Assembly (NCBI GenBank): GCA_947259115.1 | Contig: CAMYKS010000003.1 | Location: forward strand, 124,001 to 188,000 | Direction: 5' to 3' | Length of the DNA stretch: 64,000 bases | Source: an uncultured Desulfobulbaceae bacterium | GTDB taxonomy: Bacteria > Desulfobacterota > Desulfobulbia > Desulfobulbales > BM004 | In this document: in pieces, positions 26,111 through 35,392 of the stretch | Position numbering within the stretch: the first letter of the stretch is position 1 | Layout: the number at the start of each line of letters is the position of its first letter | Translations under genes and position numbers: made by a program | The notes under the pieces: model-generated | The model's database searches: none | What the model was told of the DNA's origin: nothing | Seen by the model: the letters and a program-made list of their open reading frames with translations, nothing else

Positions 26111-27889
26111 TCAGATTTTAGGAAGTTGAATGGAAAAAATGCTTCCCTTGCTCGGTTCACTTTCAACATTTACCCTTCCCCCATGGGCCTGGACAATATG
26201 CTTCACAATTGCAAGCCCCAGTCCTGTTCCTCCCGACTCCCTGCTGCGGCCCTTGTCAACCACATAAAACCGTTCAAAAAGCCGTGCCTGATTTTGCTGT
26301 GCTATACCGATACCGTTATCTTTAATATGTATCTGAATTTCCTTTTCCATTACCGCTGTCACTATTTGGACTGATCCTCCTGGTATGCTGTATTGTATAG
26401 CATTATCAAGCAGATTGACAACTGCCTGTTCCAGTAGCGGACCATTCATTAAAGTATGCAGCCCTTCTTCACAGTCAAGGCTAAACTGGATGCTGCGTTC
26501 CGCGGCCTTAATTGAACATGCTTCAATTGCGGCCTGCAGAACATTTTTGATATTACCCTTCTCAAGAACTATATCTTCTCTGTCACTCTCCTGCTCAATC
26601 TTTGCCAGGGACAGCAGATCCTCGACAATAGCCTGTAGCCTGTTTGCCTGTTTACTGATTATTTCCAAAAAATCTCTCACATGCTGAGGGTGCTCTTCCG
26701 TTTCATCCAGCAGGGTTTCAACATAACCCTTGATTGACGTAATCGGGGTCTTGAGTTCATGGGAAACATTGGCGACAAAATCCTGCCTGAGACTTTCCAG
26801 GCGCAGCAATTGCGAGACATCATTGATTACCACCAAGGCTCCTATTTTTACCTTCTTTGCATCAAAGAGCTGGGCTCCATGGACCTGCAGTACCCGCTCA
26901 TCCCTTCGTCCCAAATGAAATACTATTGTTTTTTCAGTTGTTTGATCCTGGGAGAGAGTATGGGTGATGAAATGCAGCAGCTCAACATTCCTAACAACTT
27001 CCAGTGGTCCCTTTCCCTGCACATCAGACTGTTCAATATTCAATTGCTGTTTGGCTGAACCGTTCATATAGAGTATTTTTTCCCGGGAATCCACAGCAAT
27101 CACGCCTTCAATCATGCTGGAGAGCACAGTCTCAAGCTCCTGACTTTTACCCAGAACAGCACGTATCCTCTCGTCGAGTTGGGCTGCCATGCTGTTCATG
27201 GAATGGGCAAGCCCGACTATCTCTTCCGAGCCTGTGACAACAATTTTATCCTTAAAATCACCCTGTGCAAATCGCATTGAGTCGTATTTCATTTGCTCCA
27301 GGGGGCGGCTTATTTTTCTAGCCAGCAGCAAGGTCATGGCAGATGCAAAAACGATGACAATGATAATTCCCATGGCGATCCTGGGATAAAGCCTGTGAAG
27401 TTCTGCTTCGATAGCAGTGAGTGGCACCGAGGTTCTTAAGACACCTAGTAAGCCATTATCTCTCTGTATGGGAATCGCCACATAGAGCATTTCCTGTTGT
27501 GTGCTTGTGCTGTATCTCTGGGAAGAACCTGCTTGCCCTGCAAGGGCATCTACTATTTCAGGCCGGTTGGCATGGTTTTGCATTGAGCGGTAATCCCGCT
27601 CTGAGTCGCAGATAACATTACCGTCCAGCTTTATAACCGTTATACGGGTGGCTACTTTCTTTCCAGTTTCTCTGCAAAACGTATCAAGCTCACTGAGCTT
27701 TTCAGCCGCGGTTAATTCTGTCACTCGGGAAAGAATAAGTTTTGACTGCGATTCAAGAAACGCAGCCATCTGCTCAACATAGAATTTTTTAAGGGAGTGC
27801 GTACCATACCAGGCCACAGCCAACATAGCGCATATGATGATAATGATGTGGGACGGGAAAAGCTGCCATTTGAGTTTTAATTCACGCAT
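26111..27889 (-). CDS. phoR: Phosphate regulon sensor histidine kinase PhoR
   Basis: A membrane kinase of about 592 residues. It has a membrane segment near residues 10-28, a ~130-residue periplasmic domain, a second segment (MGIIIVIVFASAMTLLLA), HAMP, PAS (VLSSMIEGVIAVDSREKILYMNG), HisKA with H-box FVANVSHELKTPITSIKGY, and HATPase_c with NLLDNAIQYS (N box), IKDNGIGIA (G1) and GGTGLGLAIVKHIV (G2). It phosphorylates PhoB on phosphate limitation. I prefer the ATG at 27889 with AGGTGAG ten bases upstream; a GTG five codons earlier is possible. phoB lies 5 kb away at the end of the pst genes, an unusual separation. Confidence 0.92.
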   Translation of the reverse strand: MRELKLKWQLFPSHIIIIICAMLAVAWYGTHSLKKFYVEQMAAFLESQSKLILSRVTELTAAEKLSELDTFCRETGKKVATRITVIKLDGNVICDSERDYRSMQNHANRPEIVDALAGQAGSSQRYSTSTQQEMLYVAIPIQRDNGLLGVLRTSVPLTAIEAELHRLYPRIAMGIIIVIVFASAMTLLLARKISRPLEQMKYDSMRFAQGDFKDKIVVTGSEEIVGLAHSMNSMAAQLDERIRAVLGKSQELETVLSSMIEGVIAVDSREKILYMNGSAKQQLNIEQSDVQGKGPLEVVRNVELLHFITHTLSQDQTTEKTIVFHLGRRDERVLQVHGAQLFDAKKVKIGALVVINDVSQLLRLESLRQDFVANVSHELKTPITSIKGYVETLLDETEEHPQHVRDFLEIISKQANRLQAIVEDLLSLAKIEQESDREDIVLEKGNIKNVLQAAIEACSIKAAERSIQFSLDCEEGLHTLMNGPLLEQAVVNLLDNAIQYSIPGGSVQIVTAVMEKEIQIHIKDNGIGIAQQNQARLFERFYVVDKGRSRESGGTGLGLAIVKHIVQAHGGRVNVESEPSKGSIFSIQLPKI

Positions 27890-28028
27890 TTTTTGCCAAC
27901 TCACCTGTTTTGATCACTGAAAGTAAATATATTTTATTTCAGTGTTGTCATATTTGAAAAATTATGGGGCACGCCTCGGGTGTAGAGATAAACAAGAAAG
28001 ATAAATAAGTCACGCCTCCAAGAAAAAA

Positions 28029-28061
28029 TTAACCGAATTTTAATCATTTCTTAATAAAGTA
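28029..28061 (+). promoter_or_regulatory. Pho-box-like 11-bp direct repeats upstream of pstC
   Basis: Three TTAA-headed units in exact 11-bp register: TTAACCGAATT, TTAATCATTTC and TTAATAAAGTA. A TATACT hexamer follows at 28069-28074. PhoB boxes are 11-bp direct repeats that replace the -35 element, so site, spacing and neighbourhood fit PhoB activation. The exact PhoB consensus for this organism is unknown. Confidence 0.65.
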
Positions 28062-28149
28062 TTTGTATTATACTCAAGTTAAATACTTGAGCGTTGTGGC
28101 CCATTTAATTATTCTAAAGTACTAAGGTAACCATGTACCCGGATATCTT

Positions 28150-29556
28150 GTGCTGAAGCAGAGGCTTATGTCACCATTAGTGCTTATCCTCATACTCTTG
28201 TGCCTTACGGGTGTCTCCTACCAGCTTGGCAGGACCCGGGCCCTTTCTGTGGCTAAAAAACTTGGGGCCGTAAAAACGCTGCACTCAAGGCCGGTATATT
28301 ACGGGGTTCTTACTGCACTCTGGTGCGGGCTTCCGGCCCTGTTTGTCTTTGTCGCCTGGCAGGTATGTGAGCCGGTGATCATGACCAAATTGGTTGTGGC
28401 ACAATTGCCGGAGGAAATTCGAACCCTCCCTGAAAACAGGCTTAATCTTGCGTTAAATGATATTAAAAACCTTGTGAGCGGCAATATTGTCAGCAGCGAA
28501 ATAAAGCCTGAGATCGAGGAGGCCGCAAACCTCTATAAAAATTTACAGGCAACGGGTAATGTCGCCCTGGGCGTAGTTATTTTGTCCCTGGCCCTCATTG
28601 GCGCGTTTTTTTCCAGGCAGAGAATAACCCATGTTCTGCGGGCGAGAAACCATGTTGAGAATGTTTTTACCTTTTTTCTCATTGCCTGTTCAACCTTTGC
28701 CATCTTCACAACTATCGGTATCGTCTTGTCAGTGCTTTTTGAGGCAATCCGTTTTTTCAAGGTCATCCCCATAAGCGACTTTCTCTTCGGTCTGGAATGG
28801 AGTCCGCAAATGGCTATCCGTTCAGACCAGGTCGGTTCTTCAGGAGCCTTTGGGGCCATTCCTGTTTTTGCAGGCACGGCAATGATATCAGGCATTGCCA
28901 TGTTTGTTGCCGTGCCTTTGGGTTTGATGTCAGCCATCTACCTCTCCGAATACGCCGGCAAGAGCTTTCGCTCAGTGGCAAAGCCGCTCCTGGAAATACT
29001 CGCGGGAATTCCCACCGTGGTCTATGGCTTTTTTGCGGCACTTACCGTTGCTCCTTTTATCAGAAACATGGGCGGTACATTCGGCCTCGATGTCTCTTCT
29101 GAAAGTGCCTTGGCAGCCGGTCTTGTCATGGGGATTATGATCATCCCCTTTATCTCTTCCCTGTCGGACGATGTCATCAATGCAGTGCCCCAGGCCATGC
29201 GTGACGGAGCTCTGGCCCTGGGGGCGACCAAGAGCGAAACCATCAAACAGGTTGTCATACCTGCAGCCCTGCCCGGTATTGTGGGGGGGGTACTTCTTGC
29301 TGCTTCACGGGCCATTGGTGAAACCATGATTGTAGTCATGGCAGCCGGCCTTGCCGCCAACCTTACCGCCAATCCATTGCAGGCTGTTACCACGGTTACC
29401 GTGCAAATTGTCACCCTCCTGGTAGGTGACCAGGAATTCGACAGCCCGAAAACCCTGGTAGCTTTTGCCCTGGGTCTTGTTCTTTTTATCGTTACGCTCA
29501 TGCTCAACATCATTGCCCTGTATGTTGTGCGTAAATATAGGGAACAGTATGAATAA
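28150..29556 (+). CDS. pstC: Phosphate ABC transporter permease PstC
   Basis: A 468-residue permease, longer than the ~320-residue E. coli PstC because of an extra N-terminal hydrophobic segment and a ~100-residue soluble insert (residues about 60-150). The ABC coupling loop (EAA motif) is AMRDGALALGATKSETIKQVVIPAALPG, given here in overlapping parts; GIPTVVYGFFAAL is also typical. It pairs with PstA to pass phosphate through the inner membrane. The start is a GTG at 28150; an ATG six codons in (28168) with AGAGG three bases upstream is an alternative. The gene overlaps pstA by 8 bases. Confidence 0.92.
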   Translation: MLKQRLMSPLVLILILLCLTGVSYQLGRTRALSVAKKLGAVKTLHSRPVYYGVLTALWCGLPALFVFVAWQVCEPVIMTKLVVAQLPEEIRTLPENRLNLALNDIKNLVSGNIVSSEIKPEIEEAANLYKNLQATGNVALGVVILSLALIGAFFSRQRITHVLRARNHVENVFTFFLIACSTFAIFTTIGIVLSVLFEAIRFFKVIPISDFLFGLEWSPQMAIRSDQVGSSGAFGAIPVFAGTAMISGIAMFVAVPLGLMSAIYLSEYAGKSFRSVAKPLLEILAGIPTVVYGFFAALTVAPFIRNMGGTFGLDVSSESALAAGLVMGIMIIPFISSLSDDVINAVPQAMRDGALALGATKSETIKQVVIPAALPGIVGGVLLAASRAIGETMIVVMAAGLAANLTANPLQAVTTVTVQIVTLLVGDQEFDSPKTLVAFALGLVLFIVTLMLNIIALYVVRKYREQYE

Positions 29557-30853
29557 CACCGAACCGGAACAAACAGACGCTGCCCAGCCGGAAAGCCCCA
29601 GGACAATAGATATTGTCAACAAGGGCCTGGCCAAACGGTATGGCCGCGAGAAGCGCTTTAAAATGTATGGATTTTTTGCCGTCGCAATCAGTCTTTCGTT
29701 TCTTGCCCTCTTGTTTCTGACAATTTTCTCAAACGGCTATTCGGCTTTTTACCAGACGTATGTTAAGCTGGAGGTCTTTTTTGATCCTGCCGATATTGAT
29801 GTAGATGATCCTGCAAATTCCAATTTTCCAGGCCTTGTTAAAAAAACGCTGAGAAGTGAATTTCCGGACGTTAAAAAACGCAAAGAAAAAAAGAAACTAT
29901 ACTCTCTCGTGAGCTCCGGTGCTGCATTTCAACTCCAGAGAATGATAGAGCAGCAGCCTGAACTGGTTGGCAGCACGATGACAATAGAGGTTCCGGCTGA
30001 TGACGATGTTGACATGTTCATGAAAGGCAACATATCAAGAGACGTCCCGGAAAACGAGAGACGCATTAGTGACAGACAGTTAGACTGGATTGACAAATGG
30101 CTTAAAGAGGGCAGAATTGCAAAACGCTTTAACACGACTTTTTTTACTTCAGGCGATTCAAGAGAACCGGAACTGGCTGGTATTCTCGGTGCCCTTACAG
30201 GATCCATTTTCACGCTGGCACTTACCCTTTTGCTCTCATTCCCTGTGGGAGTGGCGGCTGCTATGTACCTGGAAGAATTTGCCCCCCGCAACAGGTGGAT
30301 TGACCTGGTAGAGGTAAATATTAATAATCTTGCGGCGGTTCCATCCATTGTTTTCGGACTTCTCGGCCTGGCCGTATTTATAAACTTCTTTCATCTGCCG
30401 CGTTCAGCACCGCTTGTTGGCGGTTTGGTGCTCACCCTCATGACCCTGCCGGTAATTATCATTGCAAGCAGGGCGTCCCTGCAGTCGGTGCCACCTTCAA
30501 TCAGGGAGGCTGCACTTGGTGTTGGTGCCTCAAAAGTGCAGACAGTGCTGCATCATGTTCTGCCCCTGGCATTACCCGGTATGCTTACCGGCACCATAAT
30601 CGGCATAGCGAGAGCCCTGGGAGAAACCGCACCGCTCCTCATGATCGGTATGGTGGCTTTTATTGTTGATATCCCAAAAGGGTTTACAGACCCGGCAACG
30701 GCCCTGCCGGTGCAGATTTTTCTCTGGGCCGACAGCCCGGAGCGCGGTTTTGTGGAGCGAACCTCTGCAGCGATCATTGTGCTTCTTGTGCTACTTGTTG
30801 TCATAAATTCACTTGCTGTGATTCTGCGGAACCGATTTGAAAGAAGATGGTAA
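29549..30853 (+). CDS. pstA: Phosphate ABC transporter permease PstA
   Basis: A 434-residue permease. The ATG at 29549 overlaps the pstC stop, indicating coupled translation. A membrane segment near residue 45-65 is followed by a ~140-residue soluble domain (rich in Lys/Asp, e.g. FPDVKKRKEKKKLYS) and then five or more membrane segments. The coupling loop is SIREAALGVGASKVQTVLHHVLPLALPG in two halves; NLAAVPSIVFGLLGLA is a PstA signature. The large loop between the first two segments is seen in many deltaproteobacterial PstA proteins. The order C-A-S-B differs from the E. coli S-C-A-B. Confidence 0.93.
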   Translation: MNNTEPEQTDAAQPESPRTIDIVNKGLAKRYGREKRFKMYGFFAVAISLSFLALLFLTIFSNGYSAFYQTYVKLEVFFDPADIDVDDPANSNFPGLVKKTLRSEFPDVKKRKEKKKLYSLVSSGAAFQLQRMIEQQPELVGSTMTIEVPADDDVDMFMKGNISRDVPENERRISDRQLDWIDKWLKEGRIAKRFNTTFFTSGDSREPELAGILGALTGSIFTLALTLLLSFPVGVAAAMYLEEFAPRNRWIDLVEVNINNLAAVPSIVFGLLGLAVFINFFHLPRSAPLVGGLVLTLMTLPVIIIASRASLQSVPPSIREAALGVGASKVQTVLHHVLPLALPGMLTGTIIGIARALGETAPLLMIGMVAFIVDIPKGFTDPATALPVQIFLWADSPERGFVERTSAAIIVLLVLLVVINSLAVILRNRFERRW

Positions 30854-30921
30854 CCAGGTAATGATGCAGCGAAAAGTAAGCAGGCATGAGTAAATTTTTT
30901 TAACAATAAAAACAAAAGAAT

Positions 30922-30954
30922 TTAATCTGAAATTAACCGATTCTTTCGCTTTTG
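30922..30954 (+). promoter_or_regulatory. Pho-box-like repeats upstream of pstS
   Basis: Units TTAATCTGAAA, TTAACCGATTC and TTTCGCTTTTG lie in 11-bp register, like those before pstC, so pstS may have its own PhoB-dependent start. The last part of the site lies inside a half copy of a MITE-like repeat, so the match is partly element-derived. Confidence 0.45.
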
Positions 30955-30987
30955 CAGTAGATTGGGAATTCTCCGACAGGCTCCTAG
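30929..30987 (+). repeat. Half copy of a MITE-like element in the pstA-pstS gap
   Basis: This stretch matches one end of the 166-bp element at 50834-50999 in reverse: a shared CCGATTCT-TCGCTTT-GCAGTAGA block, then AATTCTCCGACAGGCTCCTA. It ends at the CTAG terminus of the element. The other terminal repeat is absent. Confidence 0.75.
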
Positions 30988-31067
30988 CATACTCTTTAAA
31001 AGACGAAACATCTCAATTGCTGATATATCAGCTAAAAACTTTTATTATTGATATGAAGGAGAATGAT

Positions 31068-32120
31068 ATGCTTACTCGGAAAACTAAATTTTTACTGTGG
31101 ACACTGATCCTTATTTTCAGCGCCGGACTGTCACAGGCCCAGGCCAGGGATTATATCAGTATTGTCGGCTCATCTACGGTGTACCCTTTTGCCACTGTTG
31201 TGGCAGAGCAATTCGGCAAGACCACTCAATTCAAGACTCCCAAAATTGAGGCTACCGGTTCCGGAGGGGGGCTGAAGCTTTTCTGTACCGGGGTGGGTAT
31301 TGAATACCCGGATATGACAAATGCCTCCCGCAGGATAAAAAAATCTGAAGTCGAACTGTGCAGCACCAACGGAGTCAAGGAAGTTGTCGAAATTAAAATC
31401 GGCTATGACGGAATCATACTGGCTAACTCACGGAAGGCAAAGCCTTTTAGGCTCAGCAGGAAAGAAGTATTTTGGGCCCTTGCCAAAAATATCCCTGATC
31501 CGGGCGGCCAACAAAAGCTTATCCCCAATCCCCATACCAGATGGAGCGATATTAAGCCCGGCCTGCCTGCTACAAAAATTGAGGTTTTGGGGCCTCCGCC
31601 TACTTCAGGCACCCGTGATGCATTTGTGGAGCTCGTTATGGAAGAAGGAGCGAAGAAATTTGACTGGATCAAAGCCTTAGCAAAAAGCGACAAGGCAAAA
31701 TTTAAAGAAATTGCCCATACGCTGCGGGAAGATGGTGCCTTTGTCGAAGCCGGTGAAAATGATAACCTCATAGTGCAGAAGCTTGATGTGAATCCGGCTG
31801 GTCTGGGCATTTTCGGATTCAGTTTCCTTGACCAGAACGGTGACAAGATCCAGGGTGCTTTTGTCGATGGTGTCGAACCCACCTTTGAAGCCATTGCCGA
31901 AGGGGAATATCCTGTTTCACGTCCCCTGTATCTGTATGTAAAAAAGGCCCATGCCGGCGTCATCCCGGGTGTCAATGAATTCCTCAATGAATTCACCAGT
32001 GAAAAGGCATGGGGCGAGGACGGTTACCTTGCCGACAAGGGCATGATCCCCATGCCGGAAGAAGAGCGTCAAGCGTTCCGCACAGATGCACAAAAGCTGA
32101 ACACACTCAATCTGGAATAA
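31068..32120 (+). CDS. pstS: Periplasmic phosphate-binding protein PstS
   Basis: A 350-residue precursor with a signal peptide ([22 protein letters not shown]). The mature part has [32 protein letters not shown] and [10 protein letters not shown], the PstS phosphate-ligand loops (S-T, S-G-G, S-G-T-R-D). I use the ATG with AAGGAG six bases upstream; the frame extends 17 codons further without a ribosome site. The long form, about 350 residues with loops around 110-200, is like PstS of sulfate reducers. A 215-base gap with a Pho-like box separates it from pstA. Confidence 0.94.
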   Translation: MLTRKTKFLLWTLILIFSAGLSQAQARDYISIVGSSTVYPFATVVAEQFGKTTQFKTPKIEATGSGGGLKLFCTGVGIEYPDMTNASRRIKKSEVELCSTNGVKEVVEIKIGYDGIILANSRKAKPFRLSRKEVFWALAKNIPDPGGQQKLIPNPHTRWSDIKPGLPATKIEVLGPPPTSGTRDAFVELVMEEGAKKFDWIKALAKSDKAKFKEIAHTLREDGAFVEAGENDNLIVQKLDVNPAGLGIFGFSFLDQNGDKIQGAFVDGVEPTFEAIAEGEYPVSRPLYLYVKKAHAGVIPGVNEFLNEFTSEKAWGEDGYLADKGMIPMPEEERQAFRTDAQKLNTLNLE

Positions 32121-32152
32121 TAAATTACTGCACAAAACACAGGCTCCGTATC

Positions 32153-32971
32153 ATGTCAAAACAAAAAAAATATACCAGGGAACAGAGAGGCACGGTGGGC
32201 AGGATAGAATCTGACAACCCCCGCATGACCTGCCGAAATGTGAATGTGTACTATGGAGATAAGCATGCCATAATAGATGTTTCCATTGATGTAGGCCGCA
32301 ATGAAGTTATTGCCATGATTGGGCCTTCGGGCTGCGGCAAGTCGACCTTTCTCCGCTGTTTGAACAGGATGAACGATACCATTCCAACTTGCCGGGTTAC
32401 AGGTGATATTTTTCTTGACGACACGGACATTTATGAAAAAAACATCGATGTTGTTCCTCTCCGTGCCCAGGTGGGCATGGTTTTTCAGAAACCCAACCCT
32501 TTTCCCAAGTCGATCTATGATAACATTGCCTACGGGCCCCGCATTCACGGCCTGGTAGGAAACAGACAGGAAGAAGATGAAATTGTTGAAACATCACTCA
32601 AAAAGGCAGGACTTTGGAAGGAAGTTCAGGACAGGCTGAATCAGCCGGGTACAAGCCTTTCCGGCGGACAGCAACAGCGCCTCTGTATTGCCAGAACCAT
32701 TGCCGTCAGCCCGGAAGTGATCCTCATGGACGAACCCTGTTCCGCCCTTGATCCCATTGCCACAGCTAAAATTGAAGAGTTGATAGATGAGCTGCGGGAG
32801 CATTATACCATTGCCATAGTCACCCATTCCATGCAGCAGGCTGCCCGGGTGTCGCAGAGAACTGCCTATTTTCACCTGGGGGATCTCATTGAAGTAGGCG
32901 AGACCAAAAAAATCTTCACAAATCCGCAGCACACGCTGACGGAAGATTATATCACCGGGCGTTTTGGCTAG
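32153..32971 (+). CDS. pstB: Phosphate ABC transporter ATP-binding protein PstB
   Basis: A 272-residue ATPase: Walker [11 protein letters not shown] loop FQKPNPFP, signature [13 protein letters not shown], Walker [14 protein letters not shown] and H loop [12 protein letters not shown]. The [19 protein letters not shown] segment is diagnostic for PstB. The ATG lies 32 bases after pstS with an AGG site. A ~20-residue basic N-terminal extension precedes the ABC core. Confidence 0.96.
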   Translation: MSKQKKYTREQRGTVGRIESDNPRMTCRNVNVYYGDKHAIIDVSIDVGRNEVIAMIGPSGCGKSTFLRCLNRMNDTIPTCRVTGDIFLDDTDIYEKNIDVVPLRAQVGMVFQKPNPFPKSIYDNIAYGPRIHGLVGNRQEEDEIVETSLKKAGLWKEVQDRLNQPGTSLSGGQQQRLCIARTIAVSPEVILMDEPCSALDPIATAKIEELIDELREHYTIAIVTHSMQQAARVSQRTAYFHLGDLIEVGETKKIFTNPQHTLTEDYITGRFG

Positions 32972-32996
32972 TATTATTTTTGCTGAGGAGTAACTT

Positions 32997-33701
32997 TTGC
33001 AGAAAAAGACCATCCTTATTGTTGAAGACGATGAAGACATTCAACAGCTGGTAGGCTATAATCTTATAAAAGCAGGATTTCTGGTTGAATATGGGGATTC
33101 CGGCGAACAGGCGCTGGAAAAAATAAAAAATCAAATGCCTGATCTCGTCCTTCTTGACCTTATGCTTCCAGGCATGGACGGAACAGAACTGTGCAGGATC
33201 ATGCGCAGTGACATCCAGTTCAGTGAAGTACCGATAATCATGCTGACCGCTAAGGGAGAAGAATCAGATATTACAAGCGGCCTTGACCATGGCGCAGATG
33301 ATTATATTACTAAGCCATTCAGTCCTAAAATCCTCATATCGCGTGTAAAAGCAGTTCTACGCAGAAAAGCAAAGAAGGCAGCTTCCCAAGTGGATGCTTC
33401 CGACGATATTGTAACAATTAAAGGCCTTATTATTGATCCCGGCAGACATGAGGTCAAGATTGATGGTAAGCCTGTAAGCCTCACCCCTACTGAATTCGGC
33501 ATCCTTAAACTTTTGGCAAAGAGACCGGGCTGGGTCTTTTCGCGGCAGCAGATTATTGATGAGGTGCGGGGCTATGACTACCTGATTACACCTCGGGTCA
33601 TCGATGTCCAGGTCTTCAGTCTGCGGAAAAAGCTCGGCGGGACCGGCAAGAAAATTGAGACGGTTCGCGGTATTGGCTACCGTTATAATGACTCGAATTA
33701 A
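32997..33701 (+). CDS. phoB: Phosphate regulon response regulator PhoB
   Basis: A 234-residue OmpR-type regulator. The receiver domain (1-120) has the acidic pocket VEDDED, phospho-acceptor D54 (LVLLDLMLPGMDG), MLTAKGEE and YITKPFSPK. After a linker, the winged-helix DNA-binding domain carries LTPTEFGILKLLAKRPGWVFSRQQII and the closing ETVRGIGYRY. TTG start with GAGGAG six bases upstream, 25 bases after pstB. Its place in the pst unit and the divergent phoR make it PhoB rather than another OmpR member. Confidence 0.92.
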   Translation: MQKKTILIVEDDEDIQQLVGYNLIKAGFLVEYGDSGEQALEKIKNQMPDLVLLDLMLPGMDGTELCRIMRSDIQFSEVPIIMLTAKGEESDITSGLDHGADDYITKPFSPKILISRVKAVLRRKAKKAASQVDASDDIVTIKGLIIDPGRHEVKIDGKPVSLTPTEFGILKLLAKRPGWVFSRQQIIDEVRGYDYLITPRVIDVQVFSLRKKLGGTGKKIETVRGIGYRYNDSN

Positions 33702-33747
33702 TTCTTGCCTTCAATGCCGCATTCTTCATCCCGGCTCCCAGCAAAGT

Positions 33748-35295
33748 TTAATTTTCACAGGACATATGGCAGACCCCTGCCGGTGTTTCAACGGCAAGGG
33801 GGAAGTATTTCTGTTTGAATTTCAGGGCCACACCTACCAGGCTGATAAGGACCGGCACCTCGACCAGGGGCCCGATGACCGCGGCAAAGGCCTGACCCGA
33901 ATCAATGCCAAAAACTGCCACGGCCACGGCGATGGCCAGTTCGAAGTTATTTGAAGCGGCTGTAAAGCTCAAGGTTGTAGACTGTTCGTAGGTGGCCCCG
34001 GCTTTCAGGGAGAGGTAGAACGATACAAGAAACATTATCACGAAATAGATGACCAGCGGCACCGCTATACGGATCACGTCAAAGGGCAACTGCACAATTA
34101 TTTCACCCTTGAGGGCGAACATGACCAGGATGGTGAACAGCAGGGCGACCAGGGTTATGGGGCTTATTTTCGGGATAAATTTTTCTTCGTACCAGGCCCG
34201 GCCCATGATTTTAATGCCGAGTAAACGTGTAAACATGCCGGCCAGGAAAGGAATGCCGAGGTAGATGAAGACGCTCTTGGCTATTTGCCCCATGGTAATG
34301 TCAACCACGGAACCTTTCATGCCGAGCCAGCCAGGTATGACCGTGATAAAGAGGTAGGCGTAGACCGAGAAGAATAGTACCTGGAAGATCGAGTTGAAGG
34401 CCACCAGCCCGGCACAGTACTCGGTATCCCCCTTTGCCAAGTCATTCCAGACAATAACCATGGCTATGCAGCGGGCCAGGCCGATGAGAATGAGGCCCAC
34501 CATGTATTCCTGGTGCCCCGAAAGAAAGGTTATGGCCAGCAAAAACATGAGTACAGGACCGATAATCCAGTTCTGCACCAGCGATAGGGCCAGCACCCTG
34601 ACGTTTTTGAACACCTGGTGCAGCTGCTCGTATTTCACCTTGGCGAGCGGTGGATACATCATCAGGATCAGGCCTATGGCTATTGGTATATTGGTGGTTC
34701 CCACCTGGAAGGAGTTAATGACATCCTTGATGCCCGGGAAAAAATAGCCGGAGCCGACCCCGATGAACATTGCCAGAAATATCCACAGGGTTAAAAACCT
34801 GTCTAAAAATGATAGTTTTTTTGCCGGCAGACCATTTATTTCCTCCAAAGGAACCATATTCTGCCTGGCAAATTCCTCGGTAAAGAAAATCTCCATACGG
34901 CTGCGGATGGTATCCCGCACATTCCTGAACCTCTGTAGGTTTTCAGGGGTCGGATCATTGGTGTGGGGAGGATCTGGAAAGCCCATGTGCAGCCGCTTGA
35001 CCCCTCCGAAAAACACGGGGCATTTCTCGTTGGCATCATCACACAGGGTAATGACATAGTCGAAGTGCATGTCCTTGTATTTGTCCAGATGATCTGAGGT
35101 TTCCCGGCTTATATCAATGCCGATCTCATCCAGCACCATGACTGCCAGGCGGCTTATTTCTTTCGGGTTTGTACCGGCCGAGTAGGTTTCAATGCGGTCA
35201 CCCAAATCATGCTGCACGAGTCCGGCTGCCATCTGGCTGCGGGCCGCGTTGGCCGTACACAGAAAAAGGACCTTCAATTTCTCTTTTTCCAACAT
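33748..35295 (-). CDS. ArsC-Acr3 fusion: thioredoxin-type arsenate reductase joined to arsenite efflux permease
   Basis: A 515-residue two-domain protein. Residues 1-140 are a low-molecular-weight phosphatase-type Ars[16 protein letters not shown] with C13-x5-R19 and the redox pair C85/C92 in [13 protein letters not shown], as in thioredoxin-coupled ArsC. From about residue 165 follows a ten-segment Acr3/BASS permease with the conserved cysteine in [21 protein letters not shown] (two parts) and [13 protein letters not shown]. It would reduce arsenate and export arsenite. Start chosen at the ATG with GAGGTG upstream; the frame runs 52 codons further without support. It converges with phoB. No arsR is adjacent. 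Confidence 0.9.
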   Translation of the reverse strand: MLEKEKLKVLFLCTANAARSQMAAGLVQHDLGDRIETYSAGTNPKEISRLAVMVLDEIGIDISRETSDHLDKYKDMHFDYVITLCDDANEKCPVFFGGVKRLHMGFPDPPHTNDPTPENLQRFRNVRDTIRSRMEIFFTEEFARQNMVPLEEINGLPAKKLSFLDRFLTLWIFLAMFIGVGSGYFFPGIKDVINSFQVGTTNIPIAIGLILMMYPPLAKVKYEQLHQVFKNVRVLALSLVQNWIIGPVLMFLLAITFLSGHQEYMVGLILIGLARCIAMVIVWNDLAKGDTEYCAGLVAFNSIFQVLFFSVYAYLFITVIPGWLGMKGSVVDITMGQIAKSVFIYLGIPFLAGMFTRLLGIKIMGRAWYEEKFIPKISPITLVALLFTILVMFALKGEIIVQLPFDVIRIAVPLVIYFVIMFLVSFYLSLKAGATYEQSTTLSFTAASNNFELAIAVAVAVFGIDSGQAFAAVIGPLVEVPVLISLVGVALKFKQKYFPLAVETPAGVCHMSCEN

Positions 35296-35392
35296 GGACA
35301 CCTCAAATAAAGTATGCGATAGTATGTATACAACTTTACAACAGTATTCTGCTAATGCCAGAATTTTTTTAATACTTTTTACAAAGGTGATA

